Shown here: piece after piece, positions 12,448 to 24,706 of the stretch
Layout of the letters: the number at the start of each line of letters is the position of its first letter
Numbering within the stretch: the first letter of the stretch is position 1
NCBI GenBank assembly: GCA_004154925.1
Contig: QJNS01000117.1
Coordinates: forward strand, 125,474 to 189,473
Origin: Monosporascus cannonballus
Taxonomy: Eukaryota > Ascomycota > Sordariomycetes > Xylariales
Direction of reading: 5' to 3'
Length of the DNA: 64,000 nucleotides
Notes under the pieces: model-generated
Database searches by the model: none
What the model was told of the DNA's origin: nothing
What the model saw: only the letters and a program-made list of their open reading frames with translations
Translations under genes and position numbers: made by a program

Positions 12448-12906
12448 CTTGCGGGGTGTTGACCGTGACTCAATTAACGTCCGTTGATTGTGGGTTATTT
12501 GCGGCTACCTTTTAGCCTATTGCCTGGGATATATAAGCACCCAGTACGGAAGATATGAACATGATAACGGTACAACACAAAACGCTAACAAAGACAACGT
12601 GCTCACCGAAAAGGCCATTGTTTGACTGAACAAGACGCTCGTTACCACAAGGTAGAAGAGCTTGTTACACTGAAACGAGGAGTAAGACACGAAAGTGTCA
12701 ATGAACAAGAGCATTGTTACAGGGCTGACTTTTTTTCGACAGGTACCACGTGCACAACCTCGGCCACGACGTTGGCTAAAGGCGATCTTGAGGAATGGCC
12801 TACGAATGAACCTAAAAACTGCCGTATGATTGAATAGCTTCGATATAGAAGTTGGCATTGAGGTGTACGATGGTATATAAGCCATGAACTACCCCACTCG
12901 TGTTCC
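12448..12906. other. Intergenic, no supported gene
   Basis: Between the RING gene start and the end of the hydratase-like gene, both on minus. Overlapping short frames only. Confidence 0.4.
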
Positions 12907-13842
12907 TCATGATTTCCATTCCGGCTCTCGCTTCTCAATGAAGGATCGTATTCCCTCTTCTGCATCCGCGCCTTTTGCATGCAGTGCCATTGCTCTGGCA
13001 GCCCACTTAGCAGCATCCTCATAACCATCTCCACCCTGATCATCGCCTTGCATGCCAACCTGCGTCCAATACGCCCACTTTCCAAGAGCCTGGGGCTGAC
13101 CGGCGGTCCGACAGGCCAACTTTTCCACCACTTCAGATACCCGCTTCTCCAAAGCCACATCCTCGTCGGCCACGGTTTCAACAACACCGCCTGGCAACTG
13201 GTCCGCTCTCACTGGCTCCGCTAGAGCCAGCATTCTGTAGGTAAATGCGTTGCCTAACCTCCTAGACAGGACGGTGGAAGGGGAGGTACAAGGAAGCCCG
13301 ATCGAGGCCCCTGGCAATTGAAATTGTGTAGAGGCGCATGCGATTGGCAGGTCGGTCGTCAGCGCAAGCTGTGCGCCAGCAGCCGTAGCTAGGCCTTGGA
13401 CTACACCGACGACGAGAGCTGGCGACCTGCGGATGAGGCTCATGACCTCGGCGCATAGCGCAAACATCTCCGAGACTTCGCCGCGGGTCATGCCGCTGAT
13501 CTCTTTTAGATCGTGTCCGGAACTGAATACGGGCCCCTCGCTGCGCAGGACCAGAACGTTCGGGAGGCCTTCTCGCGCTGCACTCCACATATGGGGATCG
13601 ACCAGCCATCCATGCTGCTTATGGTATGTTGCATATGACGGCTTATGAGGGGATCTCCCTAACTTATCCAGCAAGGATGGCTTAAATCTAGGAAGAAATA
13701 GTTGCTTCCCATCCTTCGACGAGTTGTATTTGATCAGTTGCTCTTTCAAGCTTTTGAGTACGCCAAGGGATAGTGCGTTTCTCTGCTGCGGATTGTCTAG
13801 CACCAGATATGCCGCTTTGGCTGGTAGCTTTGGCCAGCTCAT
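12907..13842 (-). CDS. Enoyl-CoA hydratase/isomerase family protein (ECHDC3-like)
   Basis: A single-exon frame of 311 codons with a crotonase fold. It has an N-terminal AYLVLDNPQQRNALSLG strand-helix, the first oxyanion-hole loop in FSSGHDLKEISG (about residues 105-120) and the second in VVQGLATAAGAQLALTTD. GHDLKE followed by AAGAQLA is characteristic of the ECHDC3-type branch, which is mitochondrial in animals and whose catalytic activity is uncertain. Residues about 40-90 form an insertion relative to bacterial homologues. I see no clear equivalent of the second catalytic glutamate of true hydratases, and no strong mitochondrial presequence at this start. An upstream Met at 13,948 would need a splice that breaks the frame, so I keep 13,842. 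Confidence 0.87.
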   Translation of the reverse strand: MSWPKLPAKAAYLVLDNPQQRNALSLGVLKSLKEQLIKYNSSKDGKQLFLPRFKPSLLDKLGRSPHKPSYATYHKQHGWLVDPHMWSAAREGLPNVLVLRSEGPVFSSGHDLKEISGMTRGEVSEMFALCAEVMSLIRRSPALVVGVVQGLATAAGAQLALTTDLPIACASTQFQLPGASIGLPCTSPSTVLSRRLGNAFTYRMLALAEPVRADQLPGGVVETVADEDVALEKRVSEVVEKLACRTAGQPQALGKWAYWTQVGMQGDDQGGDGYEDAAKWAARAMALHAKGADAEEGIRSFIEKREPEWKS

Positions 13843-15023
13843 GTCTAGGCAGAGGAAATATATTGAGTGGATTTTGATGGGTAAACCTGAAAGTAGGTCC
13901 TTCTTCCGTCGGGAAACGGTGATTAAGTACGTAACGAGATAAAGCCAAAGCTCGTGTTACAATAATGGATGGTTACGTAATTCTCAGTATGGGGAGAGCA
14001 ATGATATTAGGAAACATCCAATTAGGAGAACGTCAAGTAAGAGAACGCTCAATGAGCCCGAGATGGATTTTCTCTGTGAACCTTGCGGACACTCGCTAGT
14101 ACGGAGCTTAAGTTGGCCGGGGGCGTAACTGAGATTGTACTGTATAACACTTTATGTTGGCTTGGTAGAAGGCCGCCTGAAGTGTACCTCCGCTTATGGT
14201 ATGCTGCAGCCACTTGGTGTTTGGCACAGATACCGTTAGGCGGATTGGCAGAAGATTAATATAGGTAATGCGGGGCCCCCGGAACAACGTTATTCCGAGG
14301 TGCTTCAGGGATTCCCGTCTAGGCCTTGATGACTAACCAAGCTACCCCTTTTGTCAACGGTGTTTCAACATCGAATGCGACTCCTCGTATATGTAAATAT
14401 ACTGAGCTTGTCTCCTGAGCTTTCTTATAATATCGAAATAATCTATGAAGGAAGTATCTAGTAAGCTAAGTGGGTTTGAAGAAAGGAGGAAAGGGCTTCA
14501 AGCTTAACAGGTAGCTGTTGCACTTTAGCTAGTTATTTAGCACTTTGCTCTGAATTAACACCATTGCAGGCTTTATTGAAAGTGACGTAAGCGGGTAATC
14601 TAGGATGACCATGGTGCAAGATGCTCATTTACAAAAGGTTGTTACAGCTAAATCCTTTTCGCCACCTGTCTGAGATATAATATAAGCTGAAAAAACGCCG
14701 GTTCCTATTTAAGGCAGCGGGCGTTTTTCAGGTATCGATATAAAAGTTAGCTCTACCCCGCGATATCTTAATGGAATTTTCTTTTCCGAAGGGGACAGTG
14801 AGCATAGATGTAGATATATTCCATGGATCATTTAATAAATACTGAAATGTTGGTATAATAACCAAACGAATGCATTGAAGTTGGATAAAAAGCAATTCCA
14901 TGTACATGGGTTTTGAATTGAAGCCAATTTATATCGACGTCCCACCAAATCCAGACTCTCCAAGAGCTTGTGGTACCATTTGTTCTTGCAGATTCTTTTC
15001 CGTTCCCGCATGTCATCCATAAC
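13843..15023. other. Intergenic with a small inverted repeat
   Basis: No gene supported. A near-perfect 13-bp inverted repeat (CTGAAAAAACGCC at 14,687-14,699; GGGCGTTTTTCAG at 14,719-14,731) with a 19-bp spacer could form a hairpin. Nothing shows whether it is a MITE remnant or chance. Confidence 0.4.
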
Positions 15024-15705
15024 TTAGCGGCGAGCGTCCAGGGCCCTCTGGATCTCCCGAATTTCCTTGTTCGAAAGGTTCTGGAAGAGAACAGAGTCGG
15101 AGCCCATAGGGATCGGGTTGCCCTCTTTGTACTTGCCAGTGATGACGGTGACCAACGCCATACAGGAAGAAGGGACTCCCTTAACGAGAACATCTTGTAG
15201 GAACTATGTGTTAGCTTCCTCTTCTCCCCATTTGTAACGACCGGGTAAAACAACCAAAATGGGATGCGATAGGTAGGATGGGACTCACTTCCAGGCTTTG
15301 GAGCAGAGAAGTGGAAAGTGGCAGAGCCGAGCTGGCTTCGGCAGTGCTTCCAAGCCAGTTCGTTGTGTTGCTGGCGCTGCTGGATGCGGCCTGCGCTGCG
15401 GTAGTTGATTTCCGCGCTGCCGTCGTTGATTTCCATGCTGCCGTCGTCGATTTCCGCGCTGTCGCCGTTGATTTCCACGCTACGGCCCCTGATACCATTC
15501 ATGACGTTTCCTGATACCATTCATGACGGTTCCTGTAACAAGTGCGGCTGCGCTGACAGCGGAGGAGCTGGCAGCGAGGCCGGCAGCAACAGCTGGGGGG
15601 ATGACAGCGAACCGGGGAGCCAGGCAGAATTGCACCAGGGCCAGGGCAGCAAAAGCAGAGATAGCGATCTTTCTGGAACAAGGTATTTTGTTTATCGGGG
15701 GTATT
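15024..15705 (-). pseudogene. Small secreted-protein gene, frameshifted
   Basis: Two exons are visible: about 15,289-15,705 and 15,024-15,193, joined by a 95-bp intron with donor GTGAGT and acceptor CAAG. Exon 1 begins with a signal-peptide-like segment (KIAISAFAALALVQFCLA) and runs through an Ala/Ser-rich stretch into a heptapeptide repeat. Exon 2 ends in a well-formed tail with VPSSCMALVTVITGKYKEG and REIQRALDARR before a TAA stop. Two tandem 22-bp units at 15,488-15,509 and 15,510-15,531 shift the frame and bring a stop; reading with one unit keeps exon 1, the repeats and exon 2 in a single frame. No ATG is in frame at the 5' end. Function is unknown. It lies 114 bp from the edge of the retrotransposon nest. 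Confidence 0.6.
15401..15481 (-). repeat. 21-bp tandem repeat (4 units) in the secreted-protein pseudogene
   Basis: Four near-identical 21-bp units sharing the core TTGATTTCC/TCGATTTCC. In the minus-strand frame they encode a heptapeptide repeat with the pattern (S/A)-x-E-I-N/D-x-x. Confidence 0.85.
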
Positions 15706-15818
15706 GTTAATTGATGTTTGAAAGAGTTGTTTGTGAATAAGTGTAAGTTTTAATAACTAACGTTTAAGGGCTGGGTGCTGGAAGTGATTGTTGATGGATG
15801 TTAAAAACTGACTGTTTG

Positions 15819-16023
15819 TGTCAGGGAAAATGGTAAAGTACGGAGTGAAAGGCAGAAAAAGTAGCCCAGCAGGTGGTTCATAGCATGGGTAGTAAATAAA
15901 TGACCATTAATGCCTGCCCTTTTTTAACTACCCGGGGGCTTCGCCCCCTATATATATACAAACTGGAGCCAAACTGGTGGGTCGCTGGGCCCCGGAAAGG
16001 GGGCCGCACCTTGGCATCTGACA
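15819..16023 (-). repeat. E3 3' LTR (copy B)
   Basis: TGTCAG...CTGACA ends, with a TATA stretch and GGGGGC/GCCCCC hairpin; flanked on the left by TSD GTTTG. It carries almost none of the C-to-T changes seen a few hundred bases further in. Confidence 0.9.
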
Positions 16024-17369
16024 GAGTTACCCCTCCCACCGTACTCCTGTCCTCAGGAGCACTATTAGATGTCCGCCGGGGGGGGGGGTCGAAAAAGGAA
16101 AACCGGTAGTTCGTGATAACCCTTATAAATGAAGGTATCGTAAAATGAAGTTCCAACATAATGCGGGATAAGGTAAGGTATTCCTTTAGGTAACCAGTTA
16201 TTTTGATATGAATTACTTTCCAAACTGCCTTTTCCAAATTGCACTTTTTTGTTTTTTTTTTATTTCTTAATATTAATCTTATTATTATTATTACTGTTAC
16301 CATAATAGTAATAATAGTAGCACCAGTAATAACAACAGTAATAATAATAATAATAATAATAATAATAGCAGCAGTAATATGCCTTCCCGTACCGTGCCGT
16401 ACTGCTGTTATTTCGACGCCATATGTCGGTAATTGTCCGGCCCTGCGCCCGTTTACGCAAACGATAAATATAAGTTATTTTATATCCTTTTACTTGGAAA
16501 AAAAACCGTTGCGGTATAATAATTAAATAATAAGTATACCGGTTAATACGGTTTTCTAACGGTTTTGAACAAATGCGGTTATTATAAGCCTTATATCGCT
16601 GTACGTTAATTCGTACGGTACGTTACCGCCTATTATTTACGTTATTATTAATTTATTATAATAACTTATTAACGTTTTAAAAGCCCGCGCCATTAACTTT
16701 ATTACGGTAATAACCATTAACCTTGGTACTTTTAACGTAAGTTATTTAATTTTTATTATTTATAACGTTATAATTGTAATTCGATTAAAAAATTATTATT
16801 AACGAAATATAGCAAATTATTAAAGTGGCCCAAGTAACCATAAAAAAGCCCTGTAAGGCAAAAAGGCCGTTACCGTTATGCCTGCTGCCAAAAAAACGGA
16901 GGCCAACGCCGTTATTATGGCGAAACGGCAGAAAAGCAAACGTTTTGCTACCGAACGCCTGGCCGCCGCCGCCGAAAAAAACGCCAAGGCGGTCGACGAC
17001 GCGATCGATTACCTTACCGAGCTCGTGGTTATGCAGAAGTATACCGCCAACGCCCTTAAGAGCATCCAGAAAGGGCTGGTTACCCTTTAGGAACTTTACC
17101 GCAAGGTCGTATATATCCTTACGTCTGGTTATTAATGGTACCGTAACCGCTAATTCGCTATTACCTAAAATGCCGATACCTTATAGGCGCCTTTTTGCGG
17201 AAGTTCGACTCCCCCGCTTAAGAACGAAAAGAACGAAAATTTAGAAAAGTAATGGGAAAGGTCGCTATTAAGTCGTTATATAATCTTATCGTTTTTTTTT
17301 TTATTTTTAAGTTTTCAAATACCTATCCGGCGTATTACCGGAGCCTCCCTAATAGCTGGTAGCTTATTG
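16024..17369. other. E3 interior remnant, 3' side, with trinucleotide microsatellite
   Basis: Holds the E3 polypurine tract next to the LTR, a G run at about 16,078-16,088, and an interrupted (ATT/TAA)n microsatellite at about 16,278-16,375. From 16,440 on it is TpA-rich except for a GC-richer patch at 16,830-17,100. I could not find the integrase core or chromodomain expected here on minus. Confidence 0.5.
16878..17090 (+). CDS. Unidentified short frame in a GC-richer patch
   Basis: A 70-codon frame starting MPAAKKTEANAV, rich in Ala, Lys and Glu, with a likely helical or coiled-coil part (ERLAAAAEKNAKAVDD, then YLTELVVMQKYTANALK). Unlike its surroundings it has few RIP-type changes. An overlapping frame at 16,825-17,244 is also open. 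It is on the opposite strand to E3, so it is not obviously part of that element. I do not recognise it. Confidence 0.3.
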   Translation: MPAAKKTEANAVIMAKRQKSKRFATERLAAAAEKNAKAVDDAIDYLTELVVMQKYTANALKSIQKGLVTL

Positions 17370-17374
17370 TCTAA

Positions 17375-17580
17375 TGTGAGAATACAGCCCCTATAAGGAT
17401 GAGACTGGTAGCCGACCAGCCACCGATCAGCTACCGACCCACTTATTAGTATAAATCCACCATCTGGCAACTAATGGAAAATGCCAGATAAAAATAACTT
17501 AATATATTTATTTTTTGGAATTTATTTTACGATTAGTCGAAAATTACTTTGCCCAGCTTATAATTATTTATTATTTTACA
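17375..17580 (+). repeat. E1 5' LTR
   Basis: Begins TGTGAGAATACAGCC and ends TTATTTTACA; recurs at 24,507-24,701 and, inverted, at 33,297-33,502 and 40,511-40,716. Confidence 0.9.
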
Positions 17581-17595
17581 AAATTTTTATTTATT

Positions 17596-20500
17596 ATGAA
17601 AAATAACGCGATAATTATTAAAAGTAAAGTTCGCCAATTATAAAACGAACCTAAGTTATTAATCGAAAAAATCGCCGATCGGAACTTAACCGACGAACGA
17701 TCGATTACGGTACGAAAATAGGCGAAAAAGCTTATAACGAAACTTTAATAAGCAAAGGATTATAGTTCCCAGGATCTCGAATTACCTTATACATATAATA
17801 AAAATATGTCCCGATAACCGTTAATTAAATGGTCGGAAAACGGGCGTAATATAACGAACGTATTCCGGAATTTAAAATAAAAAAAATTATATTTTTTTAA
17901 TAATAATTAAATTTTAAAAATTATTTATTAATAAAATAAATAATATTTAGAATTATTCCGATAATTGGCTAAATAATAAATAATAATATAAATTAAAAAA
18001 TAAAATTTTATAAATTAATTATAATATCGTTATAAAAACCTAAAGGCAATAAATAAATATTGCGTTATAATTACCCGAAATTTTCCGAACGCGTATTAAT
18101 TAAAAAAAATTAAATAAAAATTATTATAAATATTTATACCGAAAAATTAAGGCGAAATATTTTTATTTATATTTAATAAGTTATAAGCCATATAAATATT
18201 TTTATTATAAATGCTTAACGATTATACCGCGTTATACTTAATTATTTTAATTACGAAAAAAAATTAAAAATTAAAAATTTATAAAATTTTATTAAAAAAA
18301 TTACGTAAATTTTAATTTTTTCGATAAAGAATATAAGGAACAATTTATGGAATTACGATAATACTCCGATTAATTATTATTAAAATTTTACGTTATATAA
18401 CAATTTTTAATTTATAAAATAAAATTTATAAATAATTTTAACCCGAAAAATAATCAAAATAATAAACTTTGTTTTTAATTATTATTATAAATTAATATTA
18501 AGGTTACGAAATATTTTATTACGAAAAAACGTTAAATTAAAACAAATTAATAATATGGTAAATAAAGTAAAATGCTATTAAAATATCTGAAAAAAGGTAA
18601 AAAAACTAATTATTTTCCGTTAAAGGTATTAATAAAAATAAATAATTTTATTTTAACGTTTTCGGAAAAAGATATTTTTAAAATAAATTAAAAACATTAT
18701 GTAAAAATAATAAGAATTAAGGGCATTTTTATATTTAAAAAGTAAATAATTGCCGATTTAATTCCGATTGGAATAAATCCATATAATTTAATATCTTTAA
18801 TTTACATAAAAGCTTATTTAAATATTATAATTATAAAAAGCTAAATTATAAAAACGTAAATTATAAATTAAAAAAAATAAAAAACCTTATTATTACGGTT
18901 ATACGAAAATTGATTTTTAAAAGCCGTATAAAATATTATAATATATAACGATAAATTAAATTAATTTTTAAATATAAACCTAAAAAAAAGCCGGAATAAA
19001 CGTATACGTTTAATTTATTTTAGCTAATAACTATAAAACGGTCGGAATAAAACCGCTTTTTAAAAAGAAGGTATTTATTAAAAGAAATACGAGGAATATA
19101 ACGATATAAGTAAATATGGATACCGGAATATAAGTAAATATTATAAATAAAAAATTAACGAAAAAAATTTAACTTTTAATTAATTTTTATAAATATTCCG
19201 GGCTTTATAGGTATTGATAATACGTATATCAAATATTATAAGGTTTACGAAATTCTTATTAATATAATAAATAATAATAAAAACGAACAAAAATTTAAGT
19301 AAATTTATTTTGCAATATGTCGTAATCGGAAAACGCCCAATTTTTTATTATTTAAATCCGGAATAAATAAATTAAACACTTTATTAAATATAATTATATA
19401 TTAATAATTATACGAATCGTTATAAAAAATTAATAAATAAAAAATTATAAATTTAACGTTTTCCGGTAAATAAATTTATACCGTTAATTTAATAAGTTTA
19501 ATTAAAAAAACCAAATATCTCGGAATTCGGGAAATAACAAAAATAAAAATTAATTAATTTCTTCATATGCCTAAAATATTTTCGATAAATATATTCCGAA
19601 AAAATAACGAAAAGAATATCTTAATTATTAAAAGCAAAATATATAATAAATTTAATTTTAAAAAAATACCTTTATTCGCCTTAATTTACCTTATTTCGGA
19701 AACCTAAAAAAAAACTATTTAAAAATATATCCGAAAAATTTAAAAATAAATTAAATACGTTATTCGAAAACGGATATAAAAATATTAATATTATTTATAC
19801 TTAAAAAGGACGGTAATTTCCGATTATACGTTAATTATAACGGATTAAATTAAATAACGTTAAAAAATTAATACCTTTATTTTTAATTTCAAAAATAATA
19901 AATTAATTAAAGTTAATTATAATATTTTCGAAAATTAATTTTAAAAATACATATTATCGTATTAAAATTAAAAAGGGCAATTATTAAAAAATTCTTTTCC
20001 AAACGTAATACGGGTAATTTAAATATATAATTATATTATTTAATTTTATTAATACGTTAATTATATTTTAGACTTATATATATTAAATATTTATTAAATT
20101 AATTAATTATATATACGTAATATACTTAAATAAGATAATTATTTATTTAAATAACCCAAAAATATATAAAATAAGTTTAATTAATTTATAACTAATTATT
20201 ATAATATTAATTATTTATTAAAACGTTTAAATACAAATTTTTCTAAAAAAATTAAATTTTTAAAATTTATAATTAATATTAACGATTTGGAAATAAACCG
20301 CCGACGGGTTAATATTATCGAAATATAATTAAAATTAAAGTTAATTTATAATATTTAAATATATTTAGGATTTTCAAATTTTTATAGGAAATTTATCGCC
20401 TATTATTTGCATATTATCGAACTTATTATTAGGTTTTTAAAAAGGGCGTAAAATAAAGGAAAAAAAAATAATATTCCGATAATTCGAAAAAATTAAAAAA

Positions 20501-23500
20501 ACGTTTTAAAACTTAAAAAATATTTTTTTAATTGGTAACCATTTTCCGATATTAAAATAATGCCAAAAATATTAAGATTAAAATAGACGTTTCGGTAAAA
20601 GCTATATTAAAAATATTTTTACAAAAATACAGAAAGTATTAGCGCCTAGTTATATATTAATTACGAAAATTAAATCCAACCGAAAAACGGTAAATTATAA
20701 AGTAATAAAAATTATTAGCAATTATAAAAAGCTTAAAATATTAACGGTAATACCTTAAAAATACGGAAAATTTTTTCTTAATATTTACCGATTATATAGC
20801 GTTAAAAGATATAATAAAGGCGCCGGCGTATAACCTTAAAGGGAAATTAACCCGATATATTTATTGCCTTATATAACTTGATTTTAAAATCTAATATTAA
20901 CCGGATGCCGTTAATCCGGTAAATAGGTTATTTAAACGCCCGGATTATATATTAAGGGAAATTGCGTATAAAAACGTAATTTTTACGTTATTTAAAAATT
21001 CGGATTTATAAATAATATGCCGGAAAACGTACGGAAAACGGTTACAAACATATAATACAATTTAAAGTATTATAAAAAAAATAAAAGGCTTTATAAAAAT
21101 AGCGTAAAATTCGTTCGTTACAGAATTCCCAAATAGATTTTAAGTTGTAAAAATTTAAATAATTATTATCCGCATAAAAAAAGCGAAAAACCTTTATTAT
21201 ATAATCGTAAAAAAGTTTCGAAAAAAGTAAGAAATTATGTATTTGCCGAATTTATTATTTATAAATAATAATATAAGTACGAATTGTAATAATAATACGA
21301 TTAACGGTTATATAATAATAATCGTAAATTATAATTATATTATAATTGGATTTCGAAAAATCTTAAAAAAGCGAAATTAATATTAAAGTTATTATTTATA
21401 ATTAATACGTTTTATATCCTTTAATAAAAAGGCTATTTAAGGACGAAATGATATTTTAGCCGAAAATTTCTTAATAATTTTATAATTAAATTCGAAAATT
21501 ATAAATTAAAGATTTAAATATTATGAAATTAATACGGATAATTAAACGTTAAGCCGGAATAAAAGAAAAATATTTTTGGGATTTAAATAAGGTTTTATAT
21601 TATCGAAATAAATTTGTAATTTCGTTATAAAATATTTTACGAAAATAATGAATTAATTAATATTATAATAATTCAAAAATAAAATATATAAAATATATTC
21701 GTATGTTAAAATTAATAATTAAAAAGTTTTATTTAGAAAATATAGTAAACGATATTCGAAAATATGTTAAATAATATCCAAATTATTAAGGTATAACAAA
21801 ATTACGCCATAAACCATATAGATAATTATAACCCTTATTATTACCTAAATAATTTTTTTAAAAAATTTCGTTAAATTTTATTACGGGATTTTTTAAAAGC
21901 TTAAGTTTAAATAAATTAAAATACGACGTAATTCTGGTAATTATTAATTATTTTACGACAAAGTTAAATGCAAATTAGTATACCAGCCAAAATTATTAAT
22001 CATAAAAATAAATTATTAATAAATTAATTTTAGGCGGAATTTTTAAAAAAAAAAAAAACAAAAAATAAAACGGCAAATATTAATTATTTATTATCCGTAA
22101 ACTAATAAGCAAACGGAACGTATTTATTAAAGTTTACAATATTATTTCCGTAATTATATTAATAAATATTAAAATAATTAAATAAAATTATTACGAAATA
22201 CAGAAGTCGTATATAATAACGTACGGAACGTATTTACCGGCCGTTTTCCGTTCGAAACCCTATATAAATATTATTTAAAAATAATAAAATACTTTTGATA
22301 AAAATTTAAAAAATAAATATAAAAAATTACAATATTTCTTAAAAAATGGTAATTATTTGTCGAATAATATACGAATATTAGAAAAAAATAATAACAGTTT
22401 AGAAAAAGTATTATAATTAATATTATACGTTTATAGAATTTTAATTAAGGTAATAAATAAATTTATCGATTAAAAATTTTAAATTCAAAAATAAAAAGTT
22501 TATACTTATTTATATTTAGGTTATAATTAAAGAACGAATAAATTTCCAAATATATTATATAATTTTTTTATTAAATATTAATAAATACATAATATATTTT
22601 TAGTATTTTTATTAAAACCGTAACATAACCGAAAACCGAACGACATCCAAATAACGTTACCGGATTTAATAAAAAAAATAAATAATAAAAAATATCATCC
22701 GTTATCGAAATAACCGGAGGTAACGCAAATATCTAATTATATAAGGAAGTTGGCTTACCGAATATAATATATAAAAGCCCCGAAAACATTTTAAATACTT
22801 ATTTAAGATATTATAACGTTACGAAAAAAAATTTAAATATATATATAAAAAATAAAATAACCCAAAAATTATAAGATAATAATAACTTAATCGGAAATTA
22901 ATTATTTAATAATTACAAAACTTACAAAAAATAATTTTAAATAAAATTAAAATATTAATATTAAAATATTATTTAGTTATATAATTATTTTTAAGTTTTT
23001 GGCGAATAATTACCTTATTATATATTAATCGGAAATCTATAAGCAATATAAAAAAAATTAAACCTTTATTTCGAAAACAAAATTTTACGTTTAATTATTA
23101 AGCTTTACGTTAATTAACCTTTAATAAACGTATTAAGGAAATTAATATAAAAATATCGAAAAATAATTAAAACATATATATAATAGCAAAAAACGGATAC
23201 ATTTATTAAATTTATTAAATATAAAATCTGGAAAAAATTTAAAAACGTTTTATTTTTTATAAAAAATAAAGCCCAAATAACCGGAATATAATGTATTATT
23301 AATTAAAAAATAAGGCGCTATCCTTAAAATATTTAACATATTTAAGTTTAATAATAATTTTGCCAAATAAAGCCGTTTTTTAATTATAGTTATTAATAAA
23401 TATTAAAATTTCGTTAAAATATTAAAAAATAAGCGGAAAATATTTATAAATAAAAAGCATAAGGGTATAACGGCTTTCGAGAATCACTTTATTTATAAGG

Positions 23501-24350
23501 GTACCTTAAAATTGCGCCTAATCGGAAATTAATTGCGAAATAATAAGAAAAGGACCGTAATATTTACAAAAAGAACTTAAATTTGCAAATTTATAAAACG
23601 GTATTAAAATTAGATTGCCGTGATTATAACGGATAATCGGAAATCGATTTTAATTATATTAAAAAAAATAATATTCCTTAATAATAACCGTATTAAGGGC
23701 GAATTTGGCTTTATAAAAAACGTCGAATTAATAACCGACCGTAATTACGTCGGAACGTTCGTATTAAATATTCGTAATACGAACTTTTTCGAATTCGTCG
23801 ATTAACTCCTAATTATCGATACCGAATTAAAAAAGTATTTGGGCGGTATTTTTAAAAATAATTAAAATATAAACAAAAATTAAATAACGATATTAATAAT
23901 ATTAAAAATAATTATTTACCGCGCGAAAAATCTTATAATAATAACCAGCTATAACGTAATTTAAAACGCCCAAAATTTAAACGCAAACCGTACGATAATC
24001 GAAATAACGCTATATTACGTAAATATAATATGGCTTATTATTATCTGTAATATAATTAATATCCATTTTACTATCGGCGTCAAAGAAATAACGTTGGAAA
24101 AATTTCTAATTTTCCTTAATATCAAAATATTATTTTTTTTAGAATTCCTTACGAGAAAAAAATTTGGCGAACGGAAATAATACGCAAAATAAACGGAAAA
24201 GGCGAAATAAAAATAAAGAAAAACGAAAAACCAAACGGAACGCGTATATAAAAGGAATAGAAATATAAGCGCGAAAAAAAAGAAAAAAAGGTAAATAAAG
24301 TGGGGTTAAAAACGGATTATAATAAGGAATTAAGCGGAACATAATTAATT
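17596..24350 (+). pseudogene. E1 gag-pol fossil
   Basis: An ATG 16 bp after the 5' LTR starts a frame (MKNNAIIIKSKVRQL) that is then cut by TAA/TAG codons at CAA/CAG/TGG-like positions. Around 19,805-19,850 the frame reads KKDGNFRLYVNYNGLN, the degraded reverse-transcriptase block normally centred on V-D-Y-R-x-L-N. Around 20,110-20,160 the YLDD active-site box is present as VIYLNKIIIYLN, so a catalytic aspartate is gone. Integrase would follow, but I cannot delimit it. A Lys/Arg-rich C-terminal segment at about 24,160-24,290 is conserved in the E4 copy. Reverse transcription is impossible with these changes. Confidence 0.75.
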
Positions 24351-24506
24351 ACGTAATATAATACGTATTAATTATTACGGCAACTATTTACAACATAATA
24401 TAACGGTAAATTATCGGCAACTATACGTAACCAGATTTGCAAAATATGTTATATCAAATTAATAATAATATTATTAAAAACTAATAACTTAAAAAAGGGG
24501 AATAAT

Positions 24507-24701
24507 TATAAGAATATAGCCCTTATAAAAATAAGGCTGGTAACCGACCAGCCATCGACTTATTTACTAATATAAATCCACCATCTAGCAACTAATGGGA
24601 AACGCCAGATAAAAGTAACCTAATACATTTACTTCTTGGAATCTGCTTTACGATTAGTCGGAGATCACCTCACCCAGCTCACAGCTATCCATTATCTTAT
24701 A
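24507..24701 (+). repeat. E1 3' LTR
   Basis: Same LTR as 17,375-17,580 with TG and CA ends changed to TA and TA, and about 11 bp missing around the GCCATCGAC region. Confidence 0.88.
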
Positions 24702-24706
24702 CCTAA

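Larger units (their letters stand above)
17375..24701 (+). mobile_element. E1: RIP-inactivated Ty3/gypsy-type LTR retrotransposon
   Basis: Direct LTRs at 17,375-17,580 (206 bp) and 24,507-24,701. Flanks are TCTAA (17,370-17,374) and CCTAA (24,702-24,706), a 5-bp target duplication differing by one C/T. A polypurine tract (AAAAAAGGGG) lies just before the right LTR, fixing plus orientation. Total length is 7,327 bp, normal for the class. It is inserted in E3. The same family occurs inverted at 33,297-40,716 (E4). Confidence 0.9.

Noticed and set aside
14687..14731. Hairpin as a transcription terminator
   Set aside because: A bacterial-type terminator is not meaningful in a fungal nuclear genome; it is kept only as a small inverted repeat.
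10934..16023. A large transposon with 205-bp inverted ends carrying the RING, hydratase-like and secreted-protein genes
   Set aside because: Copy B pairs with copy C at 41.9 kb with a matching GTTTG duplication, so it is an LTR of E3. Copy A is separate.
24139..24342. Phe/Tyr-rich hydrophobic frames at 24,139-24,342 (minus) and 33,667-33,867 (plus)
   Set aside because: They are antisense to the Lys/Arg-rich C-terminus of the E1/E4 pol and are conserved only because the element is.
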